Below are positions 1-9,303 of a stretch of DNA of 52,405 nt, in pieces (within the stretch, counting starts at the first letter, position 1; every line of letters begins with the position of its first letter). The notes beneath the pieces are model-generated. The model had not been told where the DNA came from, ran no database searches, and saw only the letters and a list, made by a program, of their open reading frames with translations. The translations under genes were made by a program, and so were the position numbers. Origin of the DNA: an uncultured Alphaproteobacteria bacterium (lineage in GTDB: Bacteria > Pseudomonadota > Alphaproteobacteria > RF32 > CAG-239); NCBI GenBank assembly GCA_944391335.1, contig CALXTF010000007.1, positions 1 to 52,405 on the forward strand. Direction: 5' to 3'.

Positions 1-168
1 GGTTTAGGGAAAGTTAAAGCAGTTGATGACGGCACCTTTGGTCGGATAGAGATAGGCGGACATTATAGTTTGACGGAGAGTTTATCGGCTTATGGTTGGA
101 CGAATTACACCTTTGGCGATGATTATGATGGCTTGACTTTCGGTCTCGGTCTCAATTACGCTTTCTAG
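1..168 (+). CDS. C-terminal end of an outer-membrane beta-barrel (autotransporter-like) protein, partial
   Basis: Frame 1 is open from the window edge to TAG at 166-168 and gives 55 residues. They alternate polar and aromatic/hydrophobic positions with many Gly and Tyr (GHYSLTESLSAYGWTNYTF), and the protein ends in '-LGLNYAF'. A terminal Phe after alternating hydrophobic residues is the classic C-terminal signature recognised by the BAM machinery, and the pattern resembles the last strands of an autotransporter barrel. The start and any passenger domain lie outside the window. The exact family cannot be named from 55 residues; a porin-type barrel is the alternative. Confidence 0.7.
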   Translation, partial: GLGKVKAVDDGTFGRIEIGGHYSLTESLSAYGWTNYTFGDDYDGLTFGLGLNYAF

Positions 169-222
169 GCAGATAATTTAATATTTCTTGTTATCTTTTT
201 AAAGAAAGTCTGAAACTTATAA

Positions 223-258
223 CAAAAAAGGGAACTCTCAAATATTTGAGAGTCCCCT
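223..258 (-). terminator. Intrinsic terminator of the rpsB-tsf transcript
   Basis: The perfect 18-bp palindrome CTCTCAAATATTTGAGAG (235-252) is extended by GGGA/TCCC pairing. On the minus strand it is followed by a run of six T. It lies 18 bp beyond the tsf stop and also separates tsf from the converging barrel gene. Confidence 0.8.
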
Positions 259-275
259 CTAACTTTAGAGAAATT

Positions 276-1202
276 TTATTTTTTCAATTGTGCCGCAACT
301 TCTGCTGCAAAATCTTCTTCTTTTTTCTCTATACCTTCGCCTAACTTAAAGCAAACAAAATCTTTTATTTTAATATCTGCACCAAGTTTCTGGGCTTCAT
401 CTGCAACGATTTGTTTAATCTTTTTATCTGGATCCATAATATAAGCTTGTTCTTCAAGAACAACTTCATCATAATATTTACGAATACGCCCTTCTACCAT
501 TTTTTCAATAATATTTTCCGGTTTACCTGATGCTTTTGCCTGTTCGCTAAAAATAGATCTTTCGTGTTCAACTGCTGCCGGATCAACATTAGCAATATTT
601 AAAAACAATGGCTGAGAAGCAGCTATATGCATAGCTAAATGCTTACCTAATTCCATTAATTTATCTTTATCTGCTTTTGATTCCAAGGCAACTAGAACCC
701 CTATTTTACCCAAATTACCGCGAGCAACATTATGTACATAAGAGGCGACGACACCTTCATTAACTTGAAGTGTCTTAGCACGGCGCAAATTCATATTTTC
801 GCCAATTTTTGCAATCATATCCGTTAAACGCTCTGCAAAAGCTTTATTGACTTTAGGACATTGAAAATCTTTCATACGGCAAAGATCGCCATCACTCAAC
901 AAAGCCACTTTAGCGGCATCTTCAACATATTCTTGAAAAATATCATTTTTTGCGACAAAGTCTGTTTCAGAATTAACTTCTACAACAGCACCTTTATTCC
1001 CTTCGACCGCGACTGCGACCAAGCCTTCGGCAGCGATTCGCCCTGCCTTTTTAGCGGCGGAAGCTAGACCTTTTTTACGCAACCAGTCAACGGCTTGTTC
1101 CATATTTCCATTAGCTTCGACCAAAGCTTTTTTACAATCAAGCATTCCTGCACCGGTTGTTTCTCTTAATTCTTTTACCATAGAAGCATTTATTTCGCTC
1201 AT
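276..1202 (-). CDS. tsf: Elongation factor Ts
   Basis: 308 residues, typical EF-Ts length. It is the guanine-nucleotide exchange factor that releases GDP from EF-Tu during translation elongation in the cytoplasm. The N-terminal UBA-like three-helix part (about 1-55) includes the usual 'ELRETTGAGMLDCKKAL' helix, followed by the diagnostic TDFVAKN motif at 80-86 that contacts EF-Tu. The rest is the duplicated dimerisation core. It lies downstream of rpsB on the same strand, the conserved rpsB-tsf order, and both are probably cotranscribed into the terminator at 223-258. Confidence 0.97.
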   Translation of the reverse strand: MSEINASMVKELRETTGAGMLDCKKALVEANGNMEQAVDWLRKKGLASAAKKAGRIAAEGLVAVAVEGNKGAVVEVNSETDFVAKNDIFQEYVEDAAKVALLSDGDLCRMKDFQCPKVNKAFAERLTDMIAKIGENMNLRRAKTLQVNEGVVASYVHNVARGNLGKIGVLVALESKADKDKLMELGKHLAMHIAASQPLFLNIANVDPAAVEHERSIFSEQAKASGKPENIIEKMVEGRIRKYYDEVVLEEQAYIMDPDKKIKQIVADEAQKLGADIKIKDFVCFKLGEGIEKKEEDFAAEVAAQLKK

Positions 1203-1238
1203 TGTTGTATTTCCCTAATTTTATGATTTTAATTAATA

Positions 1239-1268
1239 CGGCGATATTTTAATCTTAAAATACCGCCG
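1239..1268 (-). other. Intercistronic hairpin between rpsB and tsf
   Basis: CGGCGATATTTTAA (1239-1252) pairs with TTAAAATACCGCCG (1255-1268): 14 consecutive pairs with one G-U on the minus-strand transcript. It is not followed by a T-run, so it looks more like an mRNA processing or stability element, or a weak attenuator that lowers tsf relative to rpsB, than a full terminator. Confidence 0.5.
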
Positions 1269-1296
1269 CCCTATTTTTAGATTTTTTTGATTAAGA

Positions 1297-2118
1297 TTAA
1301 TCAGCGGCCTTATCTTCTGATGATTCGGCTTCTTTTTTCTCTTCACTTTCTTTGACTTTAGATGTTTTTTTCTTAGCAGGTTTTGCTTCTGAAACGATTT
1401 CATCTACTTTAACGCCTTGAGCTGCAATTTCTGCTTGCATACCATCTAGAACGGCAGAAGATACTAATTCACAATAAAATTGTATTGCGCGGCTGGCGTC
1501 ATCGTTACCCGGAACAGGGAAATCGACTAAAGTCGGATCAGCGTTAGTATCCGCAATAGCGATAACCGGTATTCCCAGTTTTTTTGCTTCTTTAATTGCT
1601 AAATCTTCTTTAGGCATATCGACAACAAACAATAAATCCGGTTGTCCACCCATATTCATAACACCGCTTAATGCTTTATCTAATTTTTCTTGTTCTTTGC
1701 GCAAATTTAACAGTTCTTTTTTGGTATAACCTTCTGTTTTACCAGAATCAAACATTTCATTTAATTTTGCCAAGCGGGAAATAGATTTATAAACAGTTTT
1801 CCAGTTTGTCAACATACCGCCCAACCAACGGTAATTAACATAATATTGACCACATCTTTCTGCGTTTTCTTTAATAATATCCTGTGCCTGACGTTTTGTT
1901 CCAACAAATAAGACCTTACCCCCGTTTGCGGCAATTTCCCGTGCAGCATTTAGGGCTGTATAAAGCATAGGATAAGTTTGTTGTAAATCAATAATATGAA
2001 CATTATCTTTTTTGCCATAGATATAAGAAGCCATTTTTGGGTTCCAACGACGTGCGTGGTGACCAAAATGAACACCATTTTCAATCATCTGGCGAATTGT
2101 AAATTTAGGAAGTGACAT
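1297..2118 (-). CDS. rpsB: 30S ribosomal protein S2
   Basis: 273 residues from ATG at 2118, which has an AAAGGA Shine-Dalgarno; an in-frame TTG at 2151 would add 11 non-homologous residues. S2 binds late to the 30S subunit near S1. The conserved opening '[20 protein letters not shown]' and the later '[15 protein letters not shown]' and '[20 protein letters not shown]' segments are present. The last 35 or so residues are a Lys/Glu-rich low-complexity tail, common in alphaproteobacterial S2. First gene of the rpsB-tsf operon. Confidence 0.97.
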   Translation of the reverse strand: MSLPKFTIRQMIENGVHFGHHARRWNPKMASYIYGKKDNVHIIDLQQTYPMLYTALNAAREIAANGGKVLFVGTKRQAQDIIKENAERCGQYYVNYRWLGGMLTNWKTVYKSISRLAKLNEMFDSGKTEGYTKKELLNLRKEQEKLDKALSGVMNMGGQPDLLFVVDMPKEDLAIKEAKKLGIPVIAIADTNADPTLVDFPVPGNDDASRAIQFYCELVSSAVLDGMQAEIAAQGVKVDEIVSEAKPAKKKTSKVKESEEKKEAESSEDKAAD

Positions 2119-2309
2119 ATTTTTATCCTTTTTCCGGTTAATCCTCCGCAAGTTTACTGGCTTAAATTAAGCACCGGAGCGAAATTCAACTCTTTCCGCT
2201 TTACTTGCGTGTGTATTATTGTTAAAACATAAATGCTGTTTTTGCATTCGTTGTCTTTTTACACATACTTTTTCTTTTTTGCAAGGAAAAAAACAAACAT
2301 TTTTAACAA

Positions 2310-2840
2310 TTATTTATTTAGAAAATCATTAATAGCCCTAATGACGCGATCAACGGTATTATCAACGACTTCTTCTTTTGTTTCAACGACAATATCAGCT
2401 TGCGAATAATATGGATATTCTTCTTTTATATATTCTTCTAATTTATTCTTTAGATGTTCATCATTACCTTCAATAAAAGGACGATGTCGTCTACCGGCTG
2501 TTCGGTGATATAAGACATCTATATCGGCTTTAAGCCATATCGTAATAGCGTGTTCTTTAGCTAGTTGCCTAATTTGTTCTGGTATAAAAGATCCTCCCCC
2601 TGACGCCAATACACAAGGTTCGCCTTTTAGAAGACGTTTCATAACACGTTCTTCTCCGGCTCGATATTCTTCTTTACCAAAACATTTTAAAACATCAACT
2701 AAAGGAAGACCTGCCGCTTTTTCTATTTCTTGATCTCCATCAACAAAAGGCAAACCTATACGTTTGGCCAACCTCTTACCAACACTCGTCTTTCCGCTTC
2801 CCATTAAACCGACAAGTAAAATTATTTTATTTTTTTCCAT
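2310..2840 (-). CDS. aroK: Shikimate kinase
   Basis: 176 residues, normal size. It phosphorylates shikimate with ATP to shikimate 3-phosphate, the fifth step of chorismate synthesis. Visible are the P-loop GLMGSGKT at 11-18, D34 and D36 of the substrate-side 'FVDGDQEIE' motif, R60, the GGG loop at 81-83 that binds shikimate, and the lid with R120 ('RRHRPF'). In many alphaproteobacteria aroK is followed by aroB, with xerD divergent. Here xerD is divergent as expected, but rpsB follows instead of aroB. It is separated from rpsB by a 191-bp gap. Confidence 0.93.
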   Translation of the reverse strand: MEKNKIILLVGLMGSGKTSVGKRLAKRIGLPFVDGDQEIEKAAGLPLVDVLKCFGKEEYRAGEERVMKRLLKGEPCVLASGGGSFIPEQIRQLAKEHAITIWLKADIDVLYHRTAGRRHRPFIEGNDEHLKNKLEEYIKEEYPYYSQADIVVETKEEVVDNTVDRVIRAINDFLNK

Positions 2841-2924
2841 TTTATTAATCTTTATTTCAAATATTTAATGTCATAATATAAATAGTTTTCATTTTATCAA
2901 TATTTTTTTTATAGAAAGGAACAA

Positions 2925-3068
2925 ATGATGAATCAAAAAAGTGGAAAAAAATGGCTTTATATTATTTTAATCATCATCATTGCCATAATCTTATGGACAA
3001 TATCACAAGAAATTCCTTTTACTCCGGAAACGGTTCAACAACCAATTGAAAACACCTTCGCTAAATAA
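2925..3068 (+). CDS. Small single-span membrane protein, 47 residues
   Basis: ATG at 2925 (or 2928) follows an AGAAAGGA ribosome-binding site, and TAA is at 3066-3068. The product has a short basic N-terminus (NQKSGKKW), a hydrophobic helix at about residues 10-25 (LYIILIIIIAIILW) and a polar 20-residue tail. This predicts an inner-membrane peptide with its basic end in the cytoplasm. It starts only 12 bp before xerD and is probably cotranscribed with it. Function unknown; it is not a recognisable family. The strong RBS, sharp hydrophobic segment and tight spacing argue that it is translated. Confidence 0.65.
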   Translation: MMNQKSGKKWLYIILIIIIAIILWTISQEIPFTPETVQQPIENTFAK

Positions 3069-3080
3069 ACAAAACTACAT

Positions 3081-3986
3081 ATGTCAGAAAAACTTTTAAC
3101 AAATTTTTTAGAAATGATGTCTGCCGAAAAAGGTGCGGCAAATAATACTATTGAAGCTTATTACCGTGATATTTCTCAATTCTTGGATTTTCTTAATAAA
3201 GATTGCTCCTTAACTGAGGAAAAGGATATATCCGCTTTTTTACATAAACTAGCTCAGCAAAAATTGTCATCACGCACCGTGGCTCGAAAAATTTCAGCTC
3301 TTAAAGAATTTTATAAATTTCTTTTTTCAGAAGGGAAAATAAAAACAAACCCAACCGCCGAAATTTTAACACCACGGTTGCAAAAGTCCTTACCTAAATT
3401 TTTAACTCAGGAAGAAATACAAAAATTATTGCAAACAGCCGATCAAGAAAATGTTTTTGCTTATCGACGTCTATCTGCCATGTTTGCCCTTATGTATGCT
3501 TCAGGATTGCGTGTTTCAGAATTAGTTGCGCTTCCATATAATTGTATAAATTTTTCTAAAAAACAACTGCTCGTTTTGGGCAAAGGAGCTAAAGAACGTT
3601 TTGTTCCAATAGCTCAAACAGCTCTTGACAGAATCGATAATTATCTTATATGGCGCGAAAAATACTTAAACGGACGCTATTCGCCGTGGTTGTTCCCTTC
3701 AAATACTTCTCTTAGCGGACATATAACTCGGGATAATTTCTCTAAAAATTTAAAAAATTTAGCTCTTAAAGCCGGAATTTCTCCCTTAAAAATATCTCCC
3801 CACGTCCTTAGACACTCTTTTGCAACTCATCTCTTAAACAAACACGTCGATTTACGAAGCGTGCAAAAACTTCTTGGACACGAAGATATTTCCACAACAG
3901 AAATTTACACTCATATTGTTTCCGAACAACTCATCGAAACCTTACAAACTAAACATCCTTTAGCAACAAATAAATCTGATTGCTAA
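3081..3986 (+). CDS. xerD: Tyrosine recombinase XerD/XerC
   Basis: 301 residues. An N-terminal SAM-like core-binding domain (about 1-95) is followed by the catalytic domain. The full catalytic set is visible: R144 (ASGLRVSEL), K168 (GKGAKERF), H241 and R244 (HVLRHSFATH), H267 (LLGHEDIST) and nucleophile Y276 (TTEIYTHI). The family resolves chromosome dimers at dif with FtsK. The position opposite aroK matches xerD in other alphaproteobacteria, which is why D is preferred over C. Its stop codon overlaps the rsmA stop on the other strand (3983-3986). Confidence 0.88.
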   Translation: MSEKLLTNFLEMMSAEKGAANNTIEAYYRDISQFLDFLNKDCSLTEEKDISAFLHKLAQQKLSSRTVARKISALKEFYKFLFSEGKIKTNPTAEILTPRLQKSLPKFLTQEEIQKLLQTADQENVFAYRRLSAMFALMYASGLRVSELVALPYNCINFSKKQLLVLGKGAKERFVPIAQTALDRIDNYLIWREKYLNGRYSPWLFPSNTSLSGHITRDNFSKNLKNLALKAGISPLKISPHVLRHSFATHLLNKHVDLRSVQKLLGHEDISTTEIYTHIVSEQLIETLQTKHPLATNKSDC

Positions 3987-4813
3987 AGAGCTTGTGCCAA
4001 CATTAAATAATCTTGCGGGGATAATTCTTCCGCTCTCGCTGTCAAAGGTATGTTCATATTTTCGCATTGTTCTAAAACCCTTGGACAACTTTTTAGGCTT
4101 TGACGCAGCATTTTCCTTCTTTGACCAAAAGAAAAAGTGGTTATTTTTTCTATATTTGTTAAAACGTCTTTTGATGGGAGTTCCGCTTTAGGTCTAAACA
4201 GTAAAACTGTCGAATGAATTTTCGGAGCGGGCGTAAAACACTCAGGCGGCAATTCCATTAATTTATCAATATTGCAAGTAAGTTGAGCTATCACGGAAAG
4301 ACGACCATAATCCTTACAACAAACAGGCGCATTAATACGCATTGCTACTTCTCTTTGAAACATTAAAGTCATAGCTTCAAAAGCTGCGATTTGATGCAGC
4401 CATCCTATCAATAAAGAAACAGAAATATTATATGGCAAATTACTGATTAATTGCCTTGGTGGTAAAATTTCTTTAGAAAAATCAAAATCTAAAGCATCAC
4501 CATTAATAATATTTAAAACAACATCTTCTGTTTGTGCTTTTAGTTCTTCCATAATCGCAATACAGCGAACATCCGCTTCCACAACTGTTAATGAAGATGG
4601 TTTAGCTGCCAATATGGATCTGGTTAAACCTCCCGGTCCAGGACCTATTTCCGCCACATGACACCCTGAAAAAGACGCTTTATTTTGCTGTTTTAAACTC
4701 AGACGAATAATTTTATCCGTAATATTCTGATCAAGTAAAAAATTTTGACCTAAAGCTTTAGAAGCCAATAAACCATATTGTCTGACTGTTTCACGAAGAG
4801 AAAGCAATGTCAT
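3983..4813 (-). CDS. rsmA: 16S rRNA (adenine1518-N6/adenine1519-N6)-dimethyltransferase
   Basis: 276 residues, usual KsgA length. It uses S-adenosylmethionine to dimethylate two adjacent adenines in helix 45 of 16S rRNA, a late 30S assembly check. GQNFL at 22-26 is the N-terminal RNA-side motif, EIGPGPGGLT at 55-64 the SAM loop, and NLPYNI at 125-130 the N-x-P-Y catalytic motif. It lies one base after surA, so the two are translationally close; pdxA, often between them in proteobacteria, is absent. Confidence 0.96.
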   Translation of the reverse strand: MTLLSLRETVRQYGLLASKALGQNFLLDQNITDKIIRLSLKQQNKASFSGCHVAEIGPGPGGLTRSILAAKPSSLTVVEADVRCIAIMEELKAQTEDVVLNIINGDALDFDFSKEILPPRQLISNLPYNISVSLLIGWLHQIAAFEAMTLMFQREVAMRINAPVCCKDYGRLSVIAQLTCNIDKLMELPPECFTPAPKIHSTVLLFRPKAELPSKDVLTNIEKITTFSFGQRRKMLRQSLKSCPRVLEQCENMNIPLTARAEELSPQDYLMLAQAL

Positions 4814-4814
4814 T

Positions 4815-5864
4815 TTATTCTTTCAATTCAATTACGGCACGTTGGCGCAATTGTTGCATACGATCTTCCGCAAAACGTTCATTTTTCTCATTTTGCAGCA
4901 TTGTTTCCACTTCTTCCGATGAAGGTAATGTCATTTCTTCCACTTGCGGATTAAATTTCTTTTCAACTCTATAAATATAATAATTACCATTATATAAAAT
5001 TGGATCACTAATTTGTCCGGCAGAAAGTTTCTTAACCTCATTATTTAGAACCTCCGGCAACTGTCCTTCATTTACCCAACCCAAATTTCCTCCGGAAGAA
5101 GAACTCGGACTTTGAGAAAATTGTGCGGCATAAAGTTCAAAACGGGGATCATGGCGAAGATTATCAACCAACTCGGAAATATGTTTACCATCTTTAACGG
5201 GAATAACAATTTCCGCCAACATAAATTTAGGCTTTTTCATATCACGTTTAGCCATTGCCAATGCCTCTTGAATTTCCGGCTCTGTTACCGGTGAATTTGC
5301 CGTTTGACGATGAACAACTCTTATCCAACCTAAATCTGTTTTTAATTGTTCACGAAATACATCTTGACTAACGCCAAATTTTTTTAACCTTCGGTTAAGT
5401 TCCTCTCGACTGATGTTATTATTTTTACAAAACACATCTATTGCTATATCAATATCTTTTTCACTAATTTCTACTTGATTACGCGCTGCTTCCTGTAATT
5501 TCAATTTTTCATCAATTGTATTTTGCATAACTTTATTAATGATTAACAACTTTGTTTGTTGATTATAGGGAATACCTGTTGTCATACAAAAAGCGCGAAC
5601 GCGATGATTTATGTCTTCTGTTGTTATAATATCACCATTAACCAACGCTAAAATTCGAATAGCCCCTGTATAAGGTGTTGGTTTTTGAATATTAACCGGT
5701 TCTTTAGGACGTTCGGGTTCCTGCCGAGCTTCCGGTCGAGGATTTGAACGAAAAACAGATGAAGCATTTTCTGCTCTTTCCGCCGGCGCATAGCCCGGAG
5801 CAAATTGAGCTTGCGCGGAAAATGAAAAAACAACACATAAAACCGTTAATATTTTTATTATCAT
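4815..5864 (-). CDS. surA: Periplasmic peptidyl-prolyl isomerase/chaperone SurA
   Basis: 349 residues with a signal peptide (cleavage likely after A19, 'FSAQA'). A Pro/Glu-rich linker follows, then the SurA N-terminal chaperone core ('ALVNGDIITTEDINHRVRAF'). Only one parvulin domain is visible, at about 210-310 ('GGNLGWVNEGQLPEV'), where E. coli SurA has two. The protein escorts unfolded barrel proteins across the periplasm to BAM. The setting between lptD and rsmA is the classic one, and LptD is the best-known SurA client. Confidence 0.92.
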   Translation of the reverse strand: MIIKILTVLCVVFSFSAQAQFAPGYAPAERAENASSVFRSNPRPEARQEPERPKEPVNIQKPTPYTGAIRILALVNGDIITTEDINHRVRAFCMTTGIPYNQQTKLLIINKVMQNTIDEKLKLQEAARNQVEISEKDIDIAIDVFCKNNNISREELNRRLKKFGVSQDVFREQLKTDLGWIRVVHRQTANSPVTEPEIQEALAMAKRDMKKPKFMLAEIVIPVKDGKHISELVDNLRHDPRFELYAAQFSQSPSSSSGGNLGWVNEGQLPEVLNNEVKKLSAGQISDPILYNGNYYIYRVEKKFNPQVEEMTLPSSEEVETMLQNEKNERFAEDRMQQLRQRAVIELKE

Positions 5865-5881
5865 CCAAGTACTCCTTTATT

Positions 5882-8092
5882 TTAATCTGAGCCAACACCA
5901 CCAAGAGTTTTTAATAAAAAGGTTATAGAATATTCATAACTATCATCATAATCAGGGTCGCTCGAATTGTATTTTTGAACATCAAACATCAACTCGAAAC
6001 ATTCATCTTCATAAATAAGCCTACCGCCGTGTTCCAAGGATCCTAAAGAACCTTTGGTTAAATCTTGACGATTATATGCCGATATTCGCCAATTACGGGA
6101 AATCTTGGCTTGAACAGAAGTATAGAGTTCCTTTTTTTCCCTATAATCGTCAAAAAAGTAAAGACCACTGTCGCCCCGATGATCTTCCCGTCCTTTAATT
6201 GACGTAAAGCCTATATAAAAAGATAAGATATCAGAACCTATACGAGCCGTCAATTCATTAAATTTCAATTCATAATTTGTCCGATCAATGCGAAAACGAT
6301 AATTAAAATCCAAATAAGATGTCGGAGCCGCATAAATACGACCGACATAATCGCTAAAACGACTGTCATCACCTAAACTTTCGGCAAAACTTTCATTTTT
6401 ATCAAAATAATAACTTTGAGCAATAAACATAGAAGTTCGACCTATAATATTACCATAAGAACTCCAATTAAGACCATAACTGATACGACTTCCGGTATCA
6501 TTACGATCATAGCCGTTATAACGATCAAGATTTAAAATATTTGTATCATCGAGTTGCGCATTTAAACTATCTTCATTAGGAATTTTATTATTTTTATTTC
6601 CCCCATTAGGTGCTGCTACAGCAACAATAATTGGTTCAATAATATGTCGAGAAGTTTCTGTTGCTTTAACAAAGGGCAAACGCCATTCAAGTCCTGCTTG
6701 TGGGAAGATACGTCCAACTGCTCCGGTATAAGAATCATCATCTTCATTAAGATAATTTTCAACATAATAAAGATCTGATTTAACGGAAGCAACGAACTTA
6801 TATTTTTCACCATAAGGACTGGTATAAGGAAGGTTCCATGAATTAATCATTGTTGCACGTTGTGTTGTCGTTTCATCATGTTCGCGATAAACGGAAGCGG
6901 TACTGATTGTATTTTTAAAATAAGCTCCATAACGATTGGTATCACTAATATTTTCATAAGTAATTAAAGGTAAGATATAAGGTTTTCCATATTCACGTTC
7001 TTCATATTCTGATTCGTGATATTCACGCAAGGAATAACTAACTAATTTATATGAATAGGCTTCAATAGCCGCATAATCGCGATTTTCGAAACGTTCGAAA
7101 GCGATTCTTGAAGTCAGCCATGTTTCTGTTTTTCCGAGTAAAGACATATCTTTTAGATAAGAACCATCCGACGCATAATTAATATCTGCACTTGCCAACC
7201 AAAAATCATTTATTTCCTGTCGAGCTTTTAAGAAAATATTATAACGTGCGTCATTGGTATCTTTATCTTTCATATAACTTCCAGAAACAGATATATCCCC
7301 ATCATACCATATTTTTCGATAAGAACCTGCGGGAATAAATCCTTGATCTGTACTTAGAATTGGTGCAAACAATAAATCTTCATGATCGGAAATACTCCAA
7401 AAATAAGGTATTTCAATAGCACTACCGAGATAAGACGTCGACCGAATTGAAGGCGGCAATAAACCGGAACGACGTTTAACGGATGGATCAGGATGAGACA
7501 TAAAAGGTGTATAAAAAACGGGAATATCTTTAATTTGAATAAAAGCATCTTGATAATAGACATTTTTAGCTTGATTATCGTGAGTAATTTTACGAGCTTT
7601 TATTTGCCATAGAGGAGATTGGTCTTCTCCACAAATATCGCATGGAGAATAAACCCCATAGAAAAAATATTTATTTTTATTAGGAGATTGTTTTATTCTC
7701 TGAGCAGCGACTCTGCTTTTATCAGCGAGTAGCATTTTAACATCATGAACCGTTCCTTTTGACATTTTATCTTCAAGTTGTGCGGTTTGAGCATAAGCTG
7801 TCGTTCCATCCGGTTGAGAAACAACAACATTGCCATCTGCCGTAATCACATCATTTTTTCGATCATATGTGATTTTATCTGCTGTTAATTTTGTGCCATT
7901 TCGAATAATAACGACATGTCCCGTAGCGGTAATAACTTTAGTATGGGAATTTTCTTCCACTTGATCCGCGCTAAAATGGATTTCGGAAGATTTTTTTTCG
8001 GAAGATATTTCATTTTTAGCCAAAGACCAAACAGGACATAAAATACAACAAAGAGCTAAAACAAGGATACATTTTGATGAAAAAGATGACAT
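5882..8092 (-). CDS. lptD: LPS-assembly protein LptD
   Basis: 736 residues from ATG at 8092, preceded by GGAGAG; upstream in-frame extension to 8167 runs into lptF and lacks a signal sequence. The chosen start gives a clean signal peptide (MSSFSSKCILVLALCCILC...). Residues 40-130 form the LptA/OstA-like jellyroll ('VITATGHVVIIRNGTKLTAD', 'YDRKNDVITADGNVVV'), which receives LPS from the periplasmic bridge. A CDIC pair lies near residue 150. The remainder is a Tyr-rich outer-membrane barrel. It inserts LPS into the outer leaflet with LptE. The lptF stop is one base upstream, so the genes are coupled. Confidence 0.95.
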   Translation of the reverse strand: MSSFSSKCILVLALCCILCPVWSLAKNEISSEKKSSEIHFSADQVEENSHTKVITATGHVVIIRNGTKLTADKITYDRKNDVITADGNVVVSQPDGTTAYAQTAQLEDKMSKGTVHDVKMLLADKSRVAAQRIKQSPNKNKYFFYGVYSPCDICGEDQSPLWQIKARKITHDNQAKNVYYQDAFIQIKDIPVFYTPFMSHPDPSVKRRSGLLPPSIRSTSYLGSAIEIPYFWSISDHEDLLFAPILSTDQGFIPAGSYRKIWYDGDISVSGSYMKDKDTNDARYNIFLKARQEINDFWLASADINYASDGSYLKDMSLLGKTETWLTSRIAFERFENRDYAAIEAYSYKLVSYSLREYHESEYEEREYGKPYILPLITYENISDTNRYGAYFKNTISTASVYREHDETTTQRATMINSWNLPYTSPYGEKYKFVASVKSDLYYVENYLNEDDDSYTGAVGRIFPQAGLEWRLPFVKATETSRHIIEPIIVAVAAPNGGNKNNKIPNEDSLNAQLDDTNILNLDRYNGYDRNDTGSRISYGLNWSSYGNIIGRTSMFIAQSYYFDKNESFAESLGDDSRFSDYVGRIYAAPTSYLDFNYRFRIDRTNYELKFNELTARIGSDILSFYIGFTSIKGREDHRGDSGLYFFDDYREKKELYTSVQAKISRNWRISAYNRQDLTKGSLGSLEHGGRLIYEDECFELMFDVQKYNSSDPDYDDSYEYSITFLLKTLGGVGSD

Positions 8093-8093
8093 A

Positions 8094-9212
8094 TCAAGCT
8101 CTCCACATCTGGCGTCGGCGAATAAACCATGCCGGATTATAAAACAACAATAAATAAATACAAACAATAAACGGCAGAATTAAATTAGCATAAAGCAAGA
8201 TTAAAAAATACAAACTTTTTCCACAAAGATTTGTAAAAGCAAGATCACACGCTTCAATAAGAACCATTGCCGCAATTGAAAAGGATATAATTTTACCTTG
8301 ACCCCGACGATTAAAATTACCAATTAACAATCCTGTACAGGCGACCAGAGCCAAAGTCAGATTAAAGAAAGGATTCATTAAACGTCGATGTCCTTCCAAT
8401 ATATAACGATTAATTTCAGATTTTTCGAGATTAGGATTATCTGCTGCATTAAGGAGTTCAGATAAGGTTTTAGAACGAACAGAATCATCTTTCTTTTTAT
8501 TAGATGATGGATTACCAAAATCTATTGAATATTGATCAAAAGAAAGAGAAGAGAACTGACCGCTTTGATTATCTATTTCTTGTCGAACACCATTAATCAT
8601 AATCAATCTGGGACCTTGTTCGGTATACATAATAATTCCATGTTCGGCAGTTACTGTTACTTTTTTTGGCCAATTACGTTCATCATTAATCAACACACCT
8701 CTAACGGCATCATCTTTTTCGTGGGCAGTAATAAAGACTGTCAAGCCGTTTTGTAATGTTGTAAATTCACCCTCACGGAACATTAAATGAGACACATCAT
8801 TTTTGACTTGCCATTCGAGTTCATCGAAGGCTTTTTCGGCATTTGGAATAGCAAAATTATTTACATAAAGGCCGAAGCAGGACATAAGCAAACCGACATA
8901 AACGGCAGGTTTAGCATTTTGCCAAGGGCTGATTCCAGCTGATTGCATAACGACAAGTTCGCGATCCGAGAGCATCCGGTTATAAACGAATAAAACAGCA
9001 ACGAACAAAGATATCGGAGACAATAAAGAAAAAAGTCTGGGCATAAGGCAAGAAGTCATCTTAATAAAGAGGCTTATAGGCAATCCTTTATTAGTGACCA
9101 TTTCGACGAAACGCAAAGACTGAGTGAGCCACAAAATCGATATAAGCGAGAAAGTGACCAATAAGAATCCGATAATTATTTGACGGACAATGTAAATATT
9201 TAATTTTTTCAT
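8094..9212 (-). CDS. lptF: LPS export permease LptF (YjgP/YjgQ family)
   Basis: 372 residues, six predicted membrane helices split 3+3 around a periplasmic jellyroll ('VFITAHEKDDAVRGVLIND'). It is the transmembrane half of the LptB2FG ABC exporter that lifts LPS from the inner membrane. 'ILWLTQSLRFVEMVTNKGLP' and 'RMLSDRELVVMQSAGIS' are the conserved coupling region; the first looks LptF-like rather than LptG-like. Usually lptF and lptG are adjacent, but here only one is present before lptD, so its partner must be elsewhere. Confidence 0.88.
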   Translation of the reverse strand: MKKLNIYIVRQIIIGFLLVTFSLISILWLTQSLRFVEMVTNKGLPISLFIKMTSCLMPRLFSLLSPISLFVAVLFVYNRMLSDRELVVMQSAGISPWQNAKPAVYVGLLMSCFGLYVNNFAIPNAEKAFDELEWQVKNDVSHLMFREGEFTTLQNGLTVFITAHEKDDAVRGVLINDERNWPKKVTVTAEHGIIMYTEQGPRLIMINGVRQEIDNQSGQFSSLSFDQYSIDFGNPSSNKKKDDSVRSKTLSELLNAADNPNLEKSEINRYILEGHRRLMNPFFNLTLALVACTGLLIGNFNRRGQGKIISFSIAAMVLIEACDLAFTNLCGKSLYFLILLYANLILPFIVCIYLLLFYNPAWFIRRRQMWRA

Positions 9213-9303
9213 TTTAGCTGATATTATAAGATATAAATTGAATATGCAATAAAATCCTCAAAATTATCAGCAATTTTGAGGATTTTATTATTTAAGGAAT
9301 ATT

